From NCBI RefSeq assembly GCF_051020765.1, contig NW_027469084.1, positions 1,860,001 to 1,924,000 on the forward strand: a stretch of DNA of 64,000 nt. The letters are read 5' to 3'. Of the stretch, positions 36,957 to 47,600 are shown one piece after another. The stretch is from Lasioglossum baleicum. Its lineage: Eukaryota > Arthropoda > Insecta > Hymenoptera > Halictidae. Made by a program: the position numbers and the translations under genes. Within the stretch, counting starts at the first letter, position 1, and the number at the start of each line of letters is the position of its first letter. The notes beneath the pieces were generated by a model. It searched no databases. It was not told the DNA's origin and saw nothing but the letters and a program-made list of their open reading frames with translations.

Positions 36957-39900
36957 ATGGCTGACCTCATCGAACATCAACATACCCTAGCTAGACGGAT
37001 ATCTCGGGTGGTGTCCAATATCAAGAAGAAGGGAAAGGCCAATATCTACCTGGAACTACTTCAGACTGGCCAAAAAATGCTCGATCAACTGTGGGATGAC
37101 TATCGCCAGGGTGATACAGAGTTGAGATCTGCCGCTAAAATAGACAAGGAACTATTTGAAAGTCGCTATTTCGTTGAGGACGAATACGAGGAGACTCAAG
37201 AAGACTATACTGACCAGTACTCACTGCTACAATCATTGATTTCCCAATTCAAGGAATCTGCAACCGAAAAGGGATCAGAAAATTCAAAGCCAACGGTCGT
37301 CGAGACCGTTGCACCGAGGTCACGCGCCGTGTTGCCAAAAATGGGTCTTCCCATCTTTGGAGGTCAATACAAGGACTGGCCATCTTTTCGGGATTTATTT
37401 ACTTCCCTCATCATCAACGATGTGACTCTTTCTCCTGTCGAACGCCTTCATTATTTGAAAGCCTGTATGAAGGGCAGCGCCGCGTCTCTTCTGAAAAACA
37501 TCAAGACGACCGCTGATAACTTTAAAGTTGCTTGGGAAAAGTTAATAAGTCGATTCGAGAATCGCCGACTTCTGGTACAGGCTCAAATCAGACTACTTGC
37601 TTCACTATCTCCGGTCAAAAGGGAATCATCTATCGAATTGCAGCAGCTCTTTGATCAAACGTTCGACGCCATAGATGCCCTCGATAATCTGGATCGACCT
37701 GTCACGAACGCCGTCGACTGGGTAGTCGAATTGACCGTCGAAAGGTTGGATACTCAGTCTCATCGTGAGTGGGAAGATTTAGTGAGGCAATCTAAGGAGC
37801 TCCCGACTCTAGAGGATCTACGAACGTTTATCGAAGGGCGCATACAAACCTGTGAGGCGTTAGAGGCTAAACGAAAGCAGCCTGATGAAGCCTCCCTCAA
37901 CAAGAAATCCTCTTCCAAGGCCTTCAAGGTGCATCAGATATCGAAGGCGAACACTTCATTGCGGAACTGCAGCATCTGTCAAGGGGCGCACTTCGTCCTA
38001 TTCTGCCCTCAATATAAGGAGAAGGATGCCGTCGAGCGGAAGGAAACGGCAAGTTCTCTGAAGCTTTGTCTAAACTGCCTGGGAAGGCATTCTATTAGTG
38101 ACTGCAAGTCTGCCAAAAGATGTCAGAAGTGTGATGGGAAGCATCACACGACCATCCACGATGCCGAGTCAACGGGAGCTGTAGTACAGCACATCTCTAC
38201 TCACGTGAGTCGACCTTCCTCTGTACTTCTCAGTACCGCTCGCGTGACAGTTTCAGGCTCCGGCGGACACGGCTTCCAAGCTCGCTCACTAATAGACCCC
38301 GGCAGCGAGGTTTCGCTCATTTCTGAGGCCCTGGCTCAGCGGCTCGGCGTCAAGAGGAGTCAAGCTCGGGTTCCTCTGCTCGGAGTCGGAGGGGCCAAGG
38401 CGAAGTTCACGAGAGGAAAATCTACACTGGTCCTCTCCTCTCACTGCGACGGTGACGTCAAATTCCAGATTCCGGTCTACATTATATCTGAGCTCTCTCG
38501 CTACAGGCCTCGAAATCTACCTGCTATCGTCGAGTGGCCGCACGTACAAGGGTTGACCCTTGCTGATCCTGCCTACCATCTTGCTGATCCAGTCGATGTT
38601 CTGCTTGGAGCTGATTCTTATAACCTCATACTTCGTGAGGGTGTCAAACGAGGGCCGCCTCATACTCCAGTGGCTCAGGAGACCGCACTTGGCTGGATAC
38701 TGACGGGAGGAGTCGACTCGGAAGGCGGCGGCGAGGCAGCAGGTAGACTAGAGGTACCAGTACATCACTGTAATGTAGACCGCGAATTAATGGAAATGTT
38801 GAGCAGATTCTGGGAACAGGAGGAGATCGACACTTCGATCCCACACACAGCAGACGACCAACGGGCGGAGGAACACTTCGTTAACACTCACCTTCGTCAA
38901 CCTGATGGCAGATTCTCGGTGCGACTACCATTCAGCAGCGCACCTGAGCTAGGAGACTCCCGTCGCATAGCATTGCGAACTCTGGAGTCTCTAAACGGCA
39001 GGTTTCGGCGATCTGCCGAATTCCAGGCAGCCTACACCGAGTTCCTGAAGGCCTACGAAACGCTGGGGCATATGGCAGCGGCGCAACATCCGATTCCGAG
39101 CAACGGGTACTACCTCCCTCATCACGGAGTGTTGCGAGAGGCCAGCGCAACGACTAAGTTGCGAGTTGTCTTCAACGGATCCATGCCCTCTTCCAATGGG
39201 AAATCCATTAATGACTTCCTTCTCCGAGGTCCTAACCTGCTCCCAAATCTCGCCGACGTCCTGCTAAGGTGGCGTCGGCACGCTTTTGTGTTTTCAGCCG
39301 ACATCGAGAAGATGTATCGGCAGATACTTGTCCACCCTGAAGATCGGCGATGGCAGCGGATCTTGTGGCAGCCTGAAAAAAGGGGAGGAGTCATTGATTA
39401 CGAGCTGAGCACCGTCACTTACGGGCTCGCGTGTGCACCCTACCTTGCAATTCGTTGTTTACACCAGCTGGCCAAGGTGGAGGAGCAGCGGTATCCTCGT
39501 GGCTCTCGCATAGTACTACGAGACATCTATATGGACGATGTTCTCGCCGGAGCTGACTCCCTTCCTGAGGCAAGGCGACAACAAGCGGAACTTCGAGAGC
39601 TTCTCATGGCGGGCGGATTCCCACTTCGCAAGTGGGCATCCAACTCAAGGGGTCTGTTAGACGGACTCTCCAGCGACGAGCGGAAGGGAATCGTTGAATG
39701 GGATTCCCCAACCCATCACAGCGTCCTCGGCATAAAATGGCTACCTTCCGCTGACTGTTTTCAGGTTACCGCTGTGACTTCTCTAAAAAACGCAGGGTTC
39801 ACTAAACGCTCTGTGCTCAGCGGAACAGCCCAGCTGTTCGACCCTCTCGGATGGCTGGCTCCAGTCACCATCGTCGCCAAGGTCCTAATGCAGTCGTTGT

Positions 39901-42128
39901 GGCTCCTAAAGGTCGACTGGGACACACCGTTGCCAGAAAAGGAGGAGGTGATGTGGCAGCAGTTCCAGCAACAACTCCCTGCACTGCAGACTATTCGAGT
40001 CCCGCGATGGCTCGGAACCAATTCTGCCACGCAGCCTCTCGAAATCCACGGGTTCGCTGATGCATCCGAGCGAGCCTACGCAGCCGTGGTGTATTCCCGG
40101 ACCATTAACGCTCAAGGAGTCGTGACAGTCTCCATGATTGTCGCCAAATCCAAGGTGGCTCCCTTGAAGCGGGTGTCTCTGCCCAGATTGGAGCTCTGTG
40201 CAGCTTTCCTGCTAGCCAGGCTCGTCGCGCACGTCACTAAGGCGCTCGATTGGCAAGAGGTCGATCTACACCTCTGGTCGGACTCATCCGTGGCACTCAG
40301 CTGGATCCGGGGGCATCCTTCTCGCTGGCCGACTTACGTGGCGAATAGGGTGGCTGAAATCCAGAGGATGCTGCCGCTAGCCCAGTGGCACCACGTGAGG
40401 AGCGCTGAAAATCCAGCTGATTGCGCTTCTCGAGGCCTGTCTCCCGCTGAGCTTCCCAGGTTCCAACTGTGGTGGCGAGGACCCGAGTGGCTCTCCTCAC
40501 CAGATCCTCTCCCCGCTGTACCTGCCGAGGAGACAACCCACGAGGACGAGGAACTGAAGGCACATCACGTGACAACCCAGCGGGAGAAAACATCCGGCAC
40601 GTTAATCGAGCGCTTCTCGAATCTAACGCGCCTGTTTCGAGTCCTGGGCTGGTGTCGTCGCTGGGCCCCTAGAAATCGAAAATCAGAATCAATTATCACT
40701 GCTACCGAAATGCAGGAAGTCAAATTGATTCTCCTGCGCTTGGAGCAGTCCGCTTCATTCTCCGAAGACATCGCCACTCTCCGCAGGAATCAACCCGTGG
40801 CAGCTAAAAGCAGATTGGCCAAACTCTGCCCATTCCTGGATGAGGACGGAGTCTTAAGAGTCGGAGGCCGCCTACAAGCTGCCAACCTTGCGTACGACCG
40901 GACGCATCCAGCTATTCTCCCTAACGAATCCCCTCTGGCTAAGTTGTGGGTCGACGCTGCTCACAAACGATGCCTGCACGGGGGGACACAGCTTACCCTG
41001 GCGACGCTACGCCAGGAGTGCTGGATTCTCAGAGGTCGCCCAATGGTAAAACACTGTATCCACCAATGCACCGTTTGTATTCGCTGGAAAGGGCAAACAG
41101 CCCAGCCAAAAATGGGAAACCTCCCACCAGCAAGAATAACACCGTGTCGTCCCTTTTTCAGATCTGGTGTCGATTATGCAGGACCAATACACCTTCGGTC
41201 TGGTCGGGGTCGTGGTCAGCTCACAGTTAAAGGATACATCGCCGTGTTCATCTGCCTTGTCACCAAGGCCGTGCACCTGGAGGCTGTGTCGGATGGATCG
41301 ACCGAAACCTTCCTCGCTGCACTACGACGCTTTATCTCACGGCGAGGTCGCTGCCTAGAGCTGTACAGCGACTGCGGACGCAATTTCGTCGGCGCCAATC
41401 ACGAGCTGCGCTCACTACTCCGAGAATCGACACAACAGGGAGGAGGTCCCTTCGCCGCAGCCTCCAGGGAAGGCATTTCCTGGAAATTCAACCCACCGTC
41501 TGCTCCACACTTTGGAGGAATCTGGGAAGCGGCGGTGAAATCCGTTAAGCATCACCTCCGTCGGATCATCGGCGAGCAGCGATTGACCTTTGAGGAGCTG
41601 ACCACGCTCCTGACTGGCATCGAGGCTTGTTTAAACTCTAGAACTTTACAGCCGTTGTCCGACGACCCTGAGGATCCAGCAGCGCTGACTCCGGGACATT
41701 TCCTGATCGGGGAACCGCTCATCGCTCTTCCAGAGCCCAGCCTCGAGGAGCTTCCCGTCTCACGGTTATCTCGATGGCAGTTGATCCAGCAACTTCAGCA
41801 GCACTTCTGGAAACGCTGGTCTCGGGAGTATTTGAACACCTTGCAGACCAGAGGCAAGTGGCGTAAAACCAAAATTTCGATAAAGTCAGGATTTCTCTGC
41901 CTAGTTAAAAGTGAAATTCTACCTCCTACGCAATGGCCTCTCGCTCGGGTTGTTCACATACACCCTGGACCAGACGGCTCAGTTCGAGTTGCTACTGTCC
42001 GTACCTCAACTTCGCAATTTCTTCGTCCAGTACACAAGCTGATTCCTTTGTTAGCCCCTGACGACGAAGAGACGAGTACGGGGAGGGAACACGAGGCTGG
42101 ACTCTCGAGCGACTCTCCCGATCAGTAG
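36957..42128 (+). CDS. BEL/Pao gag-pol polyprotein, 1723 aa, intact
   Basis: One frame without stop or frameshift encodes all retrotransposon functions. The start is the first ATG after the primer site (A at -3, G at +4); the frame upstream opens only with a GTG inside the LTR. By residue: helical gag N-terminus 1-130; DUF1759-like gag domain from about 132; zinc knuckles 338-401 (two CX2CX3HX4C, then CX2CX3HX4H); DUF1758-like aspartic protease from about 425, with DPGS at 447; reverse transcriptase about 718-900, with Asp782 and YMDD 858-861; RNase H with Asp1035, Glu1079, Asp1109 and Asp1155; integrase zinc domain H1336, H1341, C1371, C1374; integrase core Asp1406, Asp1472, Glu1524; DUF5641-like C-terminus about 1600-1695. 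All catalytic residues I expect are present. It would copy the element RNA into DNA and insert it in the genome. Confidence 0.95.
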   Translation: MADLIEHQHTLARRISRVVSNIKKKGKANIYLELLQTGQKMLDQLWDDYRQGDTELRSAAKIDKELFESRYFVEDEYEETQEDYTDQYSLLQSLISQFKESATEKGSENSKPTVVETVAPRSRAVLPKMGLPIFGGQYKDWPSFRDLFTSLIINDVTLSPVERLHYLKACMKGSAASLLKNIKTTADNFKVAWEKLISRFENRRLLVQAQIRLLASLSPVKRESSIELQQLFDQTFDAIDALDNLDRPVTNAVDWVVELTVERLDTQSHREWEDLVRQSKELPTLEDLRTFIEGRIQTCEALEAKRKQPDEASLNKKSSSKAFKVHQISKANTSLRNCSICQGAHFVLFCPQYKEKDAVERKETASSLKLCLNCLGRHSISDCKSAKRCQKCDGKHHTTIHDAESTGAVVQHISTHVSRPSSVLLSTARVTVSGSGGHGFQARSLIDPGSEVSLISEALAQRLGVKRSQARVPLLGVGGAKAKFTRGKSTLVLSSHCDGDVKFQIPVYIISELSRYRPRNLPAIVEWPHVQGLTLADPAYHLADPVDVLLGADSYNLILREGVKRGPPHTPVAQETALGWILTGGVDSEGGGEAAGRLEVPVHHCNVDRELMEMLSRFWEQEEIDTSIPHTADDQRAEEHFVNTHLRQPDGRFSVRLPFSSAPELGDSRRIALRTLESLNGRFRRSAEFQAAYTEFLKAYETLGHMAAAQHPIPSNGYYLPHHGVLREASATTKLRVVFNGSMPSSNGKSINDFLLRGPNLLPNLADVLLRWRRHAFVFSADIEKMYRQILVHPEDRRWQRILWQPEKRGGVIDYELSTVTYGLACAPYLAIRCLHQLAKVEEQRYPRGSRIVLRDIYMDDVLAGADSLPEARRQQAELRELLMAGGFPLRKWASNSRGLLDGLSSDERKGIVEWDSPTHHSVLGIKWLPSADCFQVTAVTSLKNAGFTKRSVLSGTAQLFDPLGWLAPVTIVAKVLMQSLWLLKVDWDTPLPEKEEVMWQQFQQQLPALQTIRVPRWLGTNSATQPLEIHGFADASERAYAAVVYSRTINAQGVVTVSMIVAKSKVAPLKRVSLPRLELCAAFLLARLVAHVTKALDWQEVDLHLWSDSSVALSWIRGHPSRWPTYVANRVAEIQRMLPLAQWHHVRSAENPADCASRGLSPAELPRFQLWWRGPEWLSSPDPLPAVPAEETTHEDEELKAHHVTTQREKTSGTLIERFSNLTRLFRVLGWCRRWAPRNRKSESIITATEMQEVKLILLRLEQSASFSEDIATLRRNQPVAAKSRLAKLCPFLDEDGVLRVGGRLQAANLAYDRTHPAILPNESPLAKLWVDAAHKRCLHGGTQLTLATLRQECWILRGRPMVKHCIHQCTVCIRWKGQTAQPKMGNLPPARITPCRPFFRSGVDYAGPIHLRSGRGRGQLTVKGYIAVFICLVTKAVHLEAVSDGSTETFLAALRRFISRRGRCLELYSDCGRNFVGANHELRSLLRESTQQGGGPFAAASREGISWKFNPPSAPHFGGIWEAAVKSVKHHLRRIIGEQRLTFEELTTLLTGIEACLNSRTLQPLSDDPEDPAALTPGHFLIGEPLIALPEPSLEELPVSRLSRWQLIQQLQQHFWKRWSREYLNTLQTRGKWRKTKISIKSGFLCLVKSEILPPTQWPLARVVHIHPGPDGSVRVATVRTSTSQFLRPVHKLIPLLAPDDEETSTGREHEAGLSSDSPDQ

Positions 42129-42411
42129 CTATTTTCACAAGCACAGAAAGCACGTGTTCGTCATACTTCACTTAATCCAGATTTCATTTTCGATTCACTT
42201 ACCTCTGTACCACTTTCATCTTCACTGTAAATTCTCATTTCATCATCCATTAGTACACTTCACTTTTACTACGCTTCGTTTTTTTGGATACTACACTGGA
42301 TGCCCTACGTTGCTGGCCCATTCAGCTCACCCAGCATCGCCTGACGTCATCGTCCTCCTGATTGGCCACAGTCTCTAGCCTCTCTAGTATTCAGTTTCGT
42401 CATTGGCGGAC
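42129..42411 (+). other. 3' untranslated region of the BEL/Pao element
   Basis: Between the TAG at 42126-42128 and the polypurine tract there is pyrimidine-rich, non-coding sequence with no env-like frame. It contains a CRE palindrome TGACGTCA (42342-42349) and an ATTGG just after it, close to the 3' LTR. Nothing else is recognised. Confidence 0.7.
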
Positions 42412-42424
42412 GAGGCGGGCGGAA
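42412..42424 (+). other. Polypurine tract before the 3' LTR
   Basis: GAGGCGGGCGGAA directly abuts the TG of the 3' LTR, where plus-strand priming is expected. It is purine-rich but interrupted by two C residues, so it is a weak tract. Its position supports the call more than its composition does. Confidence 0.65.
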
Positions 42425-43000
42425 TGTTTGGGATTGGCTGAGTGCGTCAGTCGCGTCGGCTCATTCATCTTTTCTCGATCACGCTATTGGCTGCCTTTCG
42501 AGTGACAGCGAGATCTAGGATCGATCAGCGTCTCGCGGAGTCATAGGCCAGCGCCGTCGATATCGATTACGTTCGATTATCGACCCGCGCTAGAGTGATT
42601 GGCGGATCGTCCGATCGATCCTCCAATCACGCGCTCGGCGGTTTTCGGCTAACGGTCAGCTGATCGACCGAAAATCACTTCGTTTTCGGTGTTTCTAACG
42701 ATAACACGTAGTCACGAACATCGCTCTCACTCACACTCGAAAGACATCGCGTCTGCTTGACCGGTTTTTCTAGTGTACTTCTATTCGCGCTCTTTATCGA
42801 TTCGTAAAGAACCGTACGCTAAAACGGCTACCGCTAAGTTACAACAAAACTCTTTATTGTAAAGGTTCATCCACGTACTTCGGGGTGTATTTACATTTCA
42901 TTTCGCACAAGTTCGTTTGGGAGTCGACGATCCCCGTTCGGGAAAAATAAAGTGACGTTTTCTGTGAAGTGGTTCGTTCTCCCTTTTCTTGTCCGAAACA
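42425..43000 (+). repeat. 3' LTR of the BEL/Pao element (576 bp)
   Basis: Same length as the 5' LTR and identical by eye except G at 42617. It ends CCGAAACA and is followed at once by the ACTAG duplication. Its AATAAA lies at 42946-42951. A frame opening with GTG at 42969 reads from this LTR into the satellite and is not a gene. Confidence 0.96.
42946..42951 (+). terminator. Polyadenylation signal AATAAA in the 3' LTR
   Basis: The counterpart of 36805-36810, placed to end the element transcript within this LTR, about 50 bp before the satellite resumes. Confidence 0.65.
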
Positions 43001-43005
43001 ACTAG
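43001..43005. other. Target site duplication, right (ACTAG)
   Basis: Directly follows the 3' LTR and matches 36279-36283. The satellite continues from it in the correct register (ACTAGCCTGCGGG). Confidence 0.95.
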
Positions 43006-44640
43006 CCTGCGGGATGCATCCTCTCGCACGTGTTTTTACTCGACTAGCCTGCGGGATGCATCGTCTCGCACGTGTTTTTACTCGACTAGCCTGCGGGATG
43101 CATCCTCTCGCACGTGTTTTTGCTCGACTAGCCATGCGCATCCCAAAAAACCTGCGCATGCGCATCCCAAAAAATCTGCGCATGCGCATCCCACAAAACC
43201 TCGCACGTGTTTGTGCTCGACTAGCCTGCGGGATGCATCCTTTCGCACGTGTTTTTACTCGACTAGCCTGCGGGATGCATCCTCTCGCACGTGTTTTTGC
43301 TCGACTAGCCTGCGGGATGCATCCTCTCGCACGTGTTTGTGCTCGACTAGCCTGCGGGATGCATCCTCTCGCACGTGTTTTTACTCGACTAGCCTGCGGG
43401 ATGCATCCTCTCGCATGTGTTTTTGCTCGACTAGCCTGCGGGATGCATCCTCTCGCACGTGTTTTTGCTCGACTAGCCTGCGGGATGCATCCTCTCGCAC
43501 GTGTTTTTGCTCGACTAGCCATGCGCATCCCAAAAAACCTGCGCATGCGCATCCCAAAAAATCTGCGCATGCGCATCCCACAAAACCTGCGCATGCGCAT
43601 CCCAAAAAACCTCGCACGTGTTTGTGCTCGACTAGCCTGCGGGATGCATCCTTTCGCACGTGTTTTTACTCGACTAGCCTGCGGGATGCATCCTCTCGCA
43701 CGTGTTTGTGCTCGACTAGCCTGCGGGATGCATCCTCTCGCACGTGTTTTTGCTCGACTAGCCTGCGGGATGCATCCTCTCGCACGTGTTTTTACTCGAC
43801 TAGCCTGCGGGATGCATCCTCTCGCACGTGTTTTTGCTCGACTAGCCTGCGGGATGCATCCTCTCGCACGTGTTTCTACTCGACTAGCCTGCGGGATGCA
43901 TCCTCTCGCACGTGTTTTTATTCGACTAGCCTGCGGGATGCATCGTCTCGCACGTGTTTTAACTCGACTAGCCTGCGGGATGCATCCTCTCGCACGTGTT
44001 TTTGCTCGACTACCCATGCGCATCCCAAAAAACCTGCGCATGCGCATCCCACAAAACCTGCGCATGCGCATCCCACAAAACCTCGCACGTGTTTGTGCTC
44101 GACTAGCCTGCGGGATGCATCCTTTCGCACGTGTTTTTACTCGACTAGCCTGCGGGATGCATCCTCTCGCACGTGTTTTTGCTCGACTAGCCTGCGGGAT
44201 GCATCCTCTCGCACGTGTTTTTGCTCGACTAGCCATGCGCATCCCAAAAAACCTGCGCATGCGCATCCCAAAAAACCTGCGCATGCGCATCCCAAAAAAT
44301 CTGCGCATGCGCATCCCACAAAACCTGCGCATGCGCATCCCACAAAACCTCGCACGTGTTTGTGCTCGACTAGCCTGCGGGATGCATCCTTTCGCACGTG
44401 TTTTTACTCGACTAGCATGCGGGATGCATCCTCTCGCACGTGTTTTTACTCGACTAGCCTGCGGGATGCATCCTCTCGCACGTGTTTTTACTCGACTACC
44501 CTGCGGGATGCATACTCTCGCACGTGTTTTTGCTCGACTAGCCATGCGCATCCCAAAAAACCTGCGCATGCGCATCCCAAAAAACCTGCGCATGCGCATC
44601 CCACAAAACCTGCGTATGCGCATCCCACAAAACCTCGCAC

Positions 44641-47600
44641 GTGTTTTTACTCGACTAGCCTGCGGGATGCATCCTCTCGCACGTGTATTTGCTCGACTAG
44701 CCATGCGCATCCCAAAAAACCTGCGCATGCGCATCCCACAAAACCTGCGCATGCGCATCCCACAAAACCTCGCACGTGTTTTTACTCGTCTAGCCTGCGG
44801 GATGCATCCTCTCGCACGTGTTTTTACTCGACTAGCCTGCGGGATGCATCCTCTCGCACGTGTTTTTGCTCGACTAGCCATGCGCATCCCATAAAACCTG
44901 CGCATGCGCATCCCACAAAACCTGCGCATGCGCATACCACAAAACCTCGCACGTGTTTTTACTCGACTAGCCTGCGGGATGCATCCTCTCGCACGTGTTT
45001 TTACTCGACTAGCCTGCGGGATGCATCCTCTCGCACGTGTTTTTACTCGACTAGCCTGCGGGATGCATCCTCTCGCACGTGTTTTTGCTCGACTAGCCTG
45101 CGGGATGCATCCTCTCGCACGTGTTTTTGCTCGACTAGCCTGCGGGATGCATCCTCTCGCACGTGTTTTTGCTCGACTAGGCATGCGCATCCCAAAAAAC
45201 CTGCGCATGCGCATCCCAAAAAACCTGCGCATGCGCATCCCACAAAACCTGCGCATGCGCATCCCACAAAACCTGCGCATGCGCATCCCACAAAACCTCG
45301 CACGTGTTTTTACTCGACTAGCCTGCGGGATGCATCCTCTCGCACGTGTTTTTACTCGACTAGCCTGCGGGATGCATCCTCTCGCACGTGTTTTTACTCG
45401 ACTAGCCTGCGGGATGCATCCTCTCGCACGTGTTTCTACTCGACTAGCCTGCGGGATGCATCCTCTCGCACGTGTTTTTACTCGACTAGCCTGCGGGATG
45501 CATCCTTTCGCACGTGTTTTTACTCGACTAGCCTGCGGGATGCATCCTCTCGCACGTGTTTTTGCTCGACTAGCCTGCGGGATGCATCCTCTCGCACGTG
45601 TTTGTGCTCGACTAGCCTGCGGGATGCATCCTCTCGCACGCGTTTTTACTCGACTAGCCTGCGGGATGCATCCTCTCGCACGTGTTTTTGCTCGACTAGC
45701 CTGCGGGATGCATCCTCTCGCACGTGTTTTTGCTCGACTAGCCTGCGGGATGCATCCTCTCGCACGTGTTTTTACTCGACTAGCCTGCGGGATGCATCCT
45801 CTCGCACGTGTTTTTACTCGACTACCCTGCGGGATGCATCCTCTCGCACGTGTTTTTGCTCGACTAGCCTGCGGGATGCATCCTCTCGCACGTGTTTTTA
45901 CTCGACTAGCCTACGGGATGCATCCTCTCGCACGTGTTTTTGCTCGACTAGCCTGCGGGATGCATCCTCTCGCACGTGTTTTTACTCGACTAGCCTGCGG
46001 GATTCATCCTCTCGCACGTGTTTTTACTCGACTAGCCTGCGGGATGCATCATCTCGCACTTGTTTTTACTCGAATAGCCTGCGGGATGCATCCTCTCGCA
46101 CGTGTTTTTACTCGACTAGCCTGCGGGATGCATCCTCTCGCACGTGTTTTTACTCGACTAGCCTGCGGGATGCATCGCCTCGCACGTGTATTTGCTCGAC
46201 TAGCCTGCGGGATGCATCCTCTCGCACGTGTTTTTACTCGACTAGCCTGCGGGATTCATCCTCTCGCACGTGTTTTTACTCGACTAGCCTGCGGGATGCA
46301 TCCTCTCGCACGTGTTTTTGCTCGACTAGCCTGCGGGATGCATCCTCTCGCACGTGTTTTTGCTCGACTAGCCTGCGGGATGCATCCTCTCGCACGTGTT
46401 TTTGCTCGACTAGGCATGCGCATCCCAAAAAACCTGCGCATGCGCATCCCAAAAAACCTGCGCATGCGCATCCCACAAAACCTGCGCATGCGCATCCCAC
46501 AAAACCTGCGCATGCGCATCCCACAAAACCTCGCACGTATTTTTACTCGACTAGCCTGCGGGATGCATCCTCTCGCACGTGTTTTTACTCGACTAGCCTG
46601 CGGGATGCATCCTCTCGCACGTGTTTCTACTCGACTAGCCTGCGGGTTGTATCCTCTCGCACGTGTTTTTACTCGACTAGCCTGCGGGATGCATCCTTTC
46701 GCACGTGTTTTTACTCGACTAGCCTGCGGGATGCATCCTCTCGCACGTGTTTTTGCTCGACTAGCCTGCGGGATGCATCCTCTCGCACGTGTTTGTGCTC
46801 GACTAGCCTGCGGGATGCATCCTCTCGCACGTGTTTTTACTCGACTAGCCTGCGGGAAGCATCCTCTCGCACGTGTTTTTACTCGACTAGCCTGCGGGAT
46901 GCATCCTCTCGCACGTGTTTTTACTCGACTAGCCTGCGGTAAGCATCCTCTTGCACGTGTTTTTACTCGACTAGCCTGCGGGATGCATCCTCTCGCACGT
47001 GTTTTTACTCGACTAGCCTGCAGGATGCATCCTCTCGCACGTGTTTTTACTCGACTAGCCTGCGGGATGCATCCTCTCGCACGTGTTTTTGCTCGACTAG
47101 CCTGCGGGATGCATCCTATCGCACGTGTTTTTGCTCGACTAGCCTGCGGGATGCATCCTCTCGCACGTGTTTTTGCTCGACTAGCCTGCGGGATGCATCC
47201 TCTCGCACGTGTTTTTGCTCGATTAGCCTGCGGGATGCATCCTCTCGCACGTGTTTTTGCTCGACTAGCCTGCGGGACGCATCCTCTCGCACGTGTTTTT
47301 ACTCGACTAGCCTGCGGAATGCATCCTCTCGCACGTGTTTTTACTCGACTAGCCTGCGGGATGCATCCTCTCGCACGTGTTTTTGCTCGACTAGCCTGCG
47401 GGATGCATCCTATCGCACGTGTTTTTGCTCGACTAGCCTGCGGGATGCATCCTCTCGCACGTGTTTTTGCTCGACTAGCCTGCGGGATGCATCCTCTCGC
47501 ACGTGTTTTTGCTCGATTAGCCTGCGGGATGCATCCTCTCGCACGTGTTTTTGCTCGACTAGCCTGCGGGACGCATCCTCTCGCACGTGTTTTTACTCGA

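Larger units (their letters stand above)
36284..43000 (+). mobile_element. Complete BEL/Pao LTR retrotransposon, 6717 bp, very recent insertion
   Basis: The order is 5' LTR, primer binding site, single gag-pol frame, polypurine tract, 3' LTR. The LTRs start TGTTT and end AAACA, are both 576 bp, and differ at one base by eye (A at 36476, G at 42617). The element is flanked by ACTAG duplications. The polyprotein order (gag, zinc knuckles, protease, reverse transcriptase, RNase H, integrase, C-terminal domain) and the sequence style, especially the DUF1759/DUF1758-like parts, mark it as BEL/Pao rather than Ty3/Gypsy or Copia. There is no envelope gene: only about 300 bp separate the polyprotein stop from the 3' LTR. 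By its structure it could be autonomous; activity is inference. Confidence 0.96.

Noticed and set aside
42129..42424. A degraded envelope gene after pol
   Set aside because: Only about 300 bp are available, with no extended frame, signal peptide or membrane segment.
42969..44894. ORF reading from the 3' LTR into the satellite, and the similar extension of the polyprotein into the 5' LTR from 36828
   Set aside because: Both begin with GTG, which is not a normal nuclear eukaryotic start; the polyprotein has a well-placed ATG at 36957.
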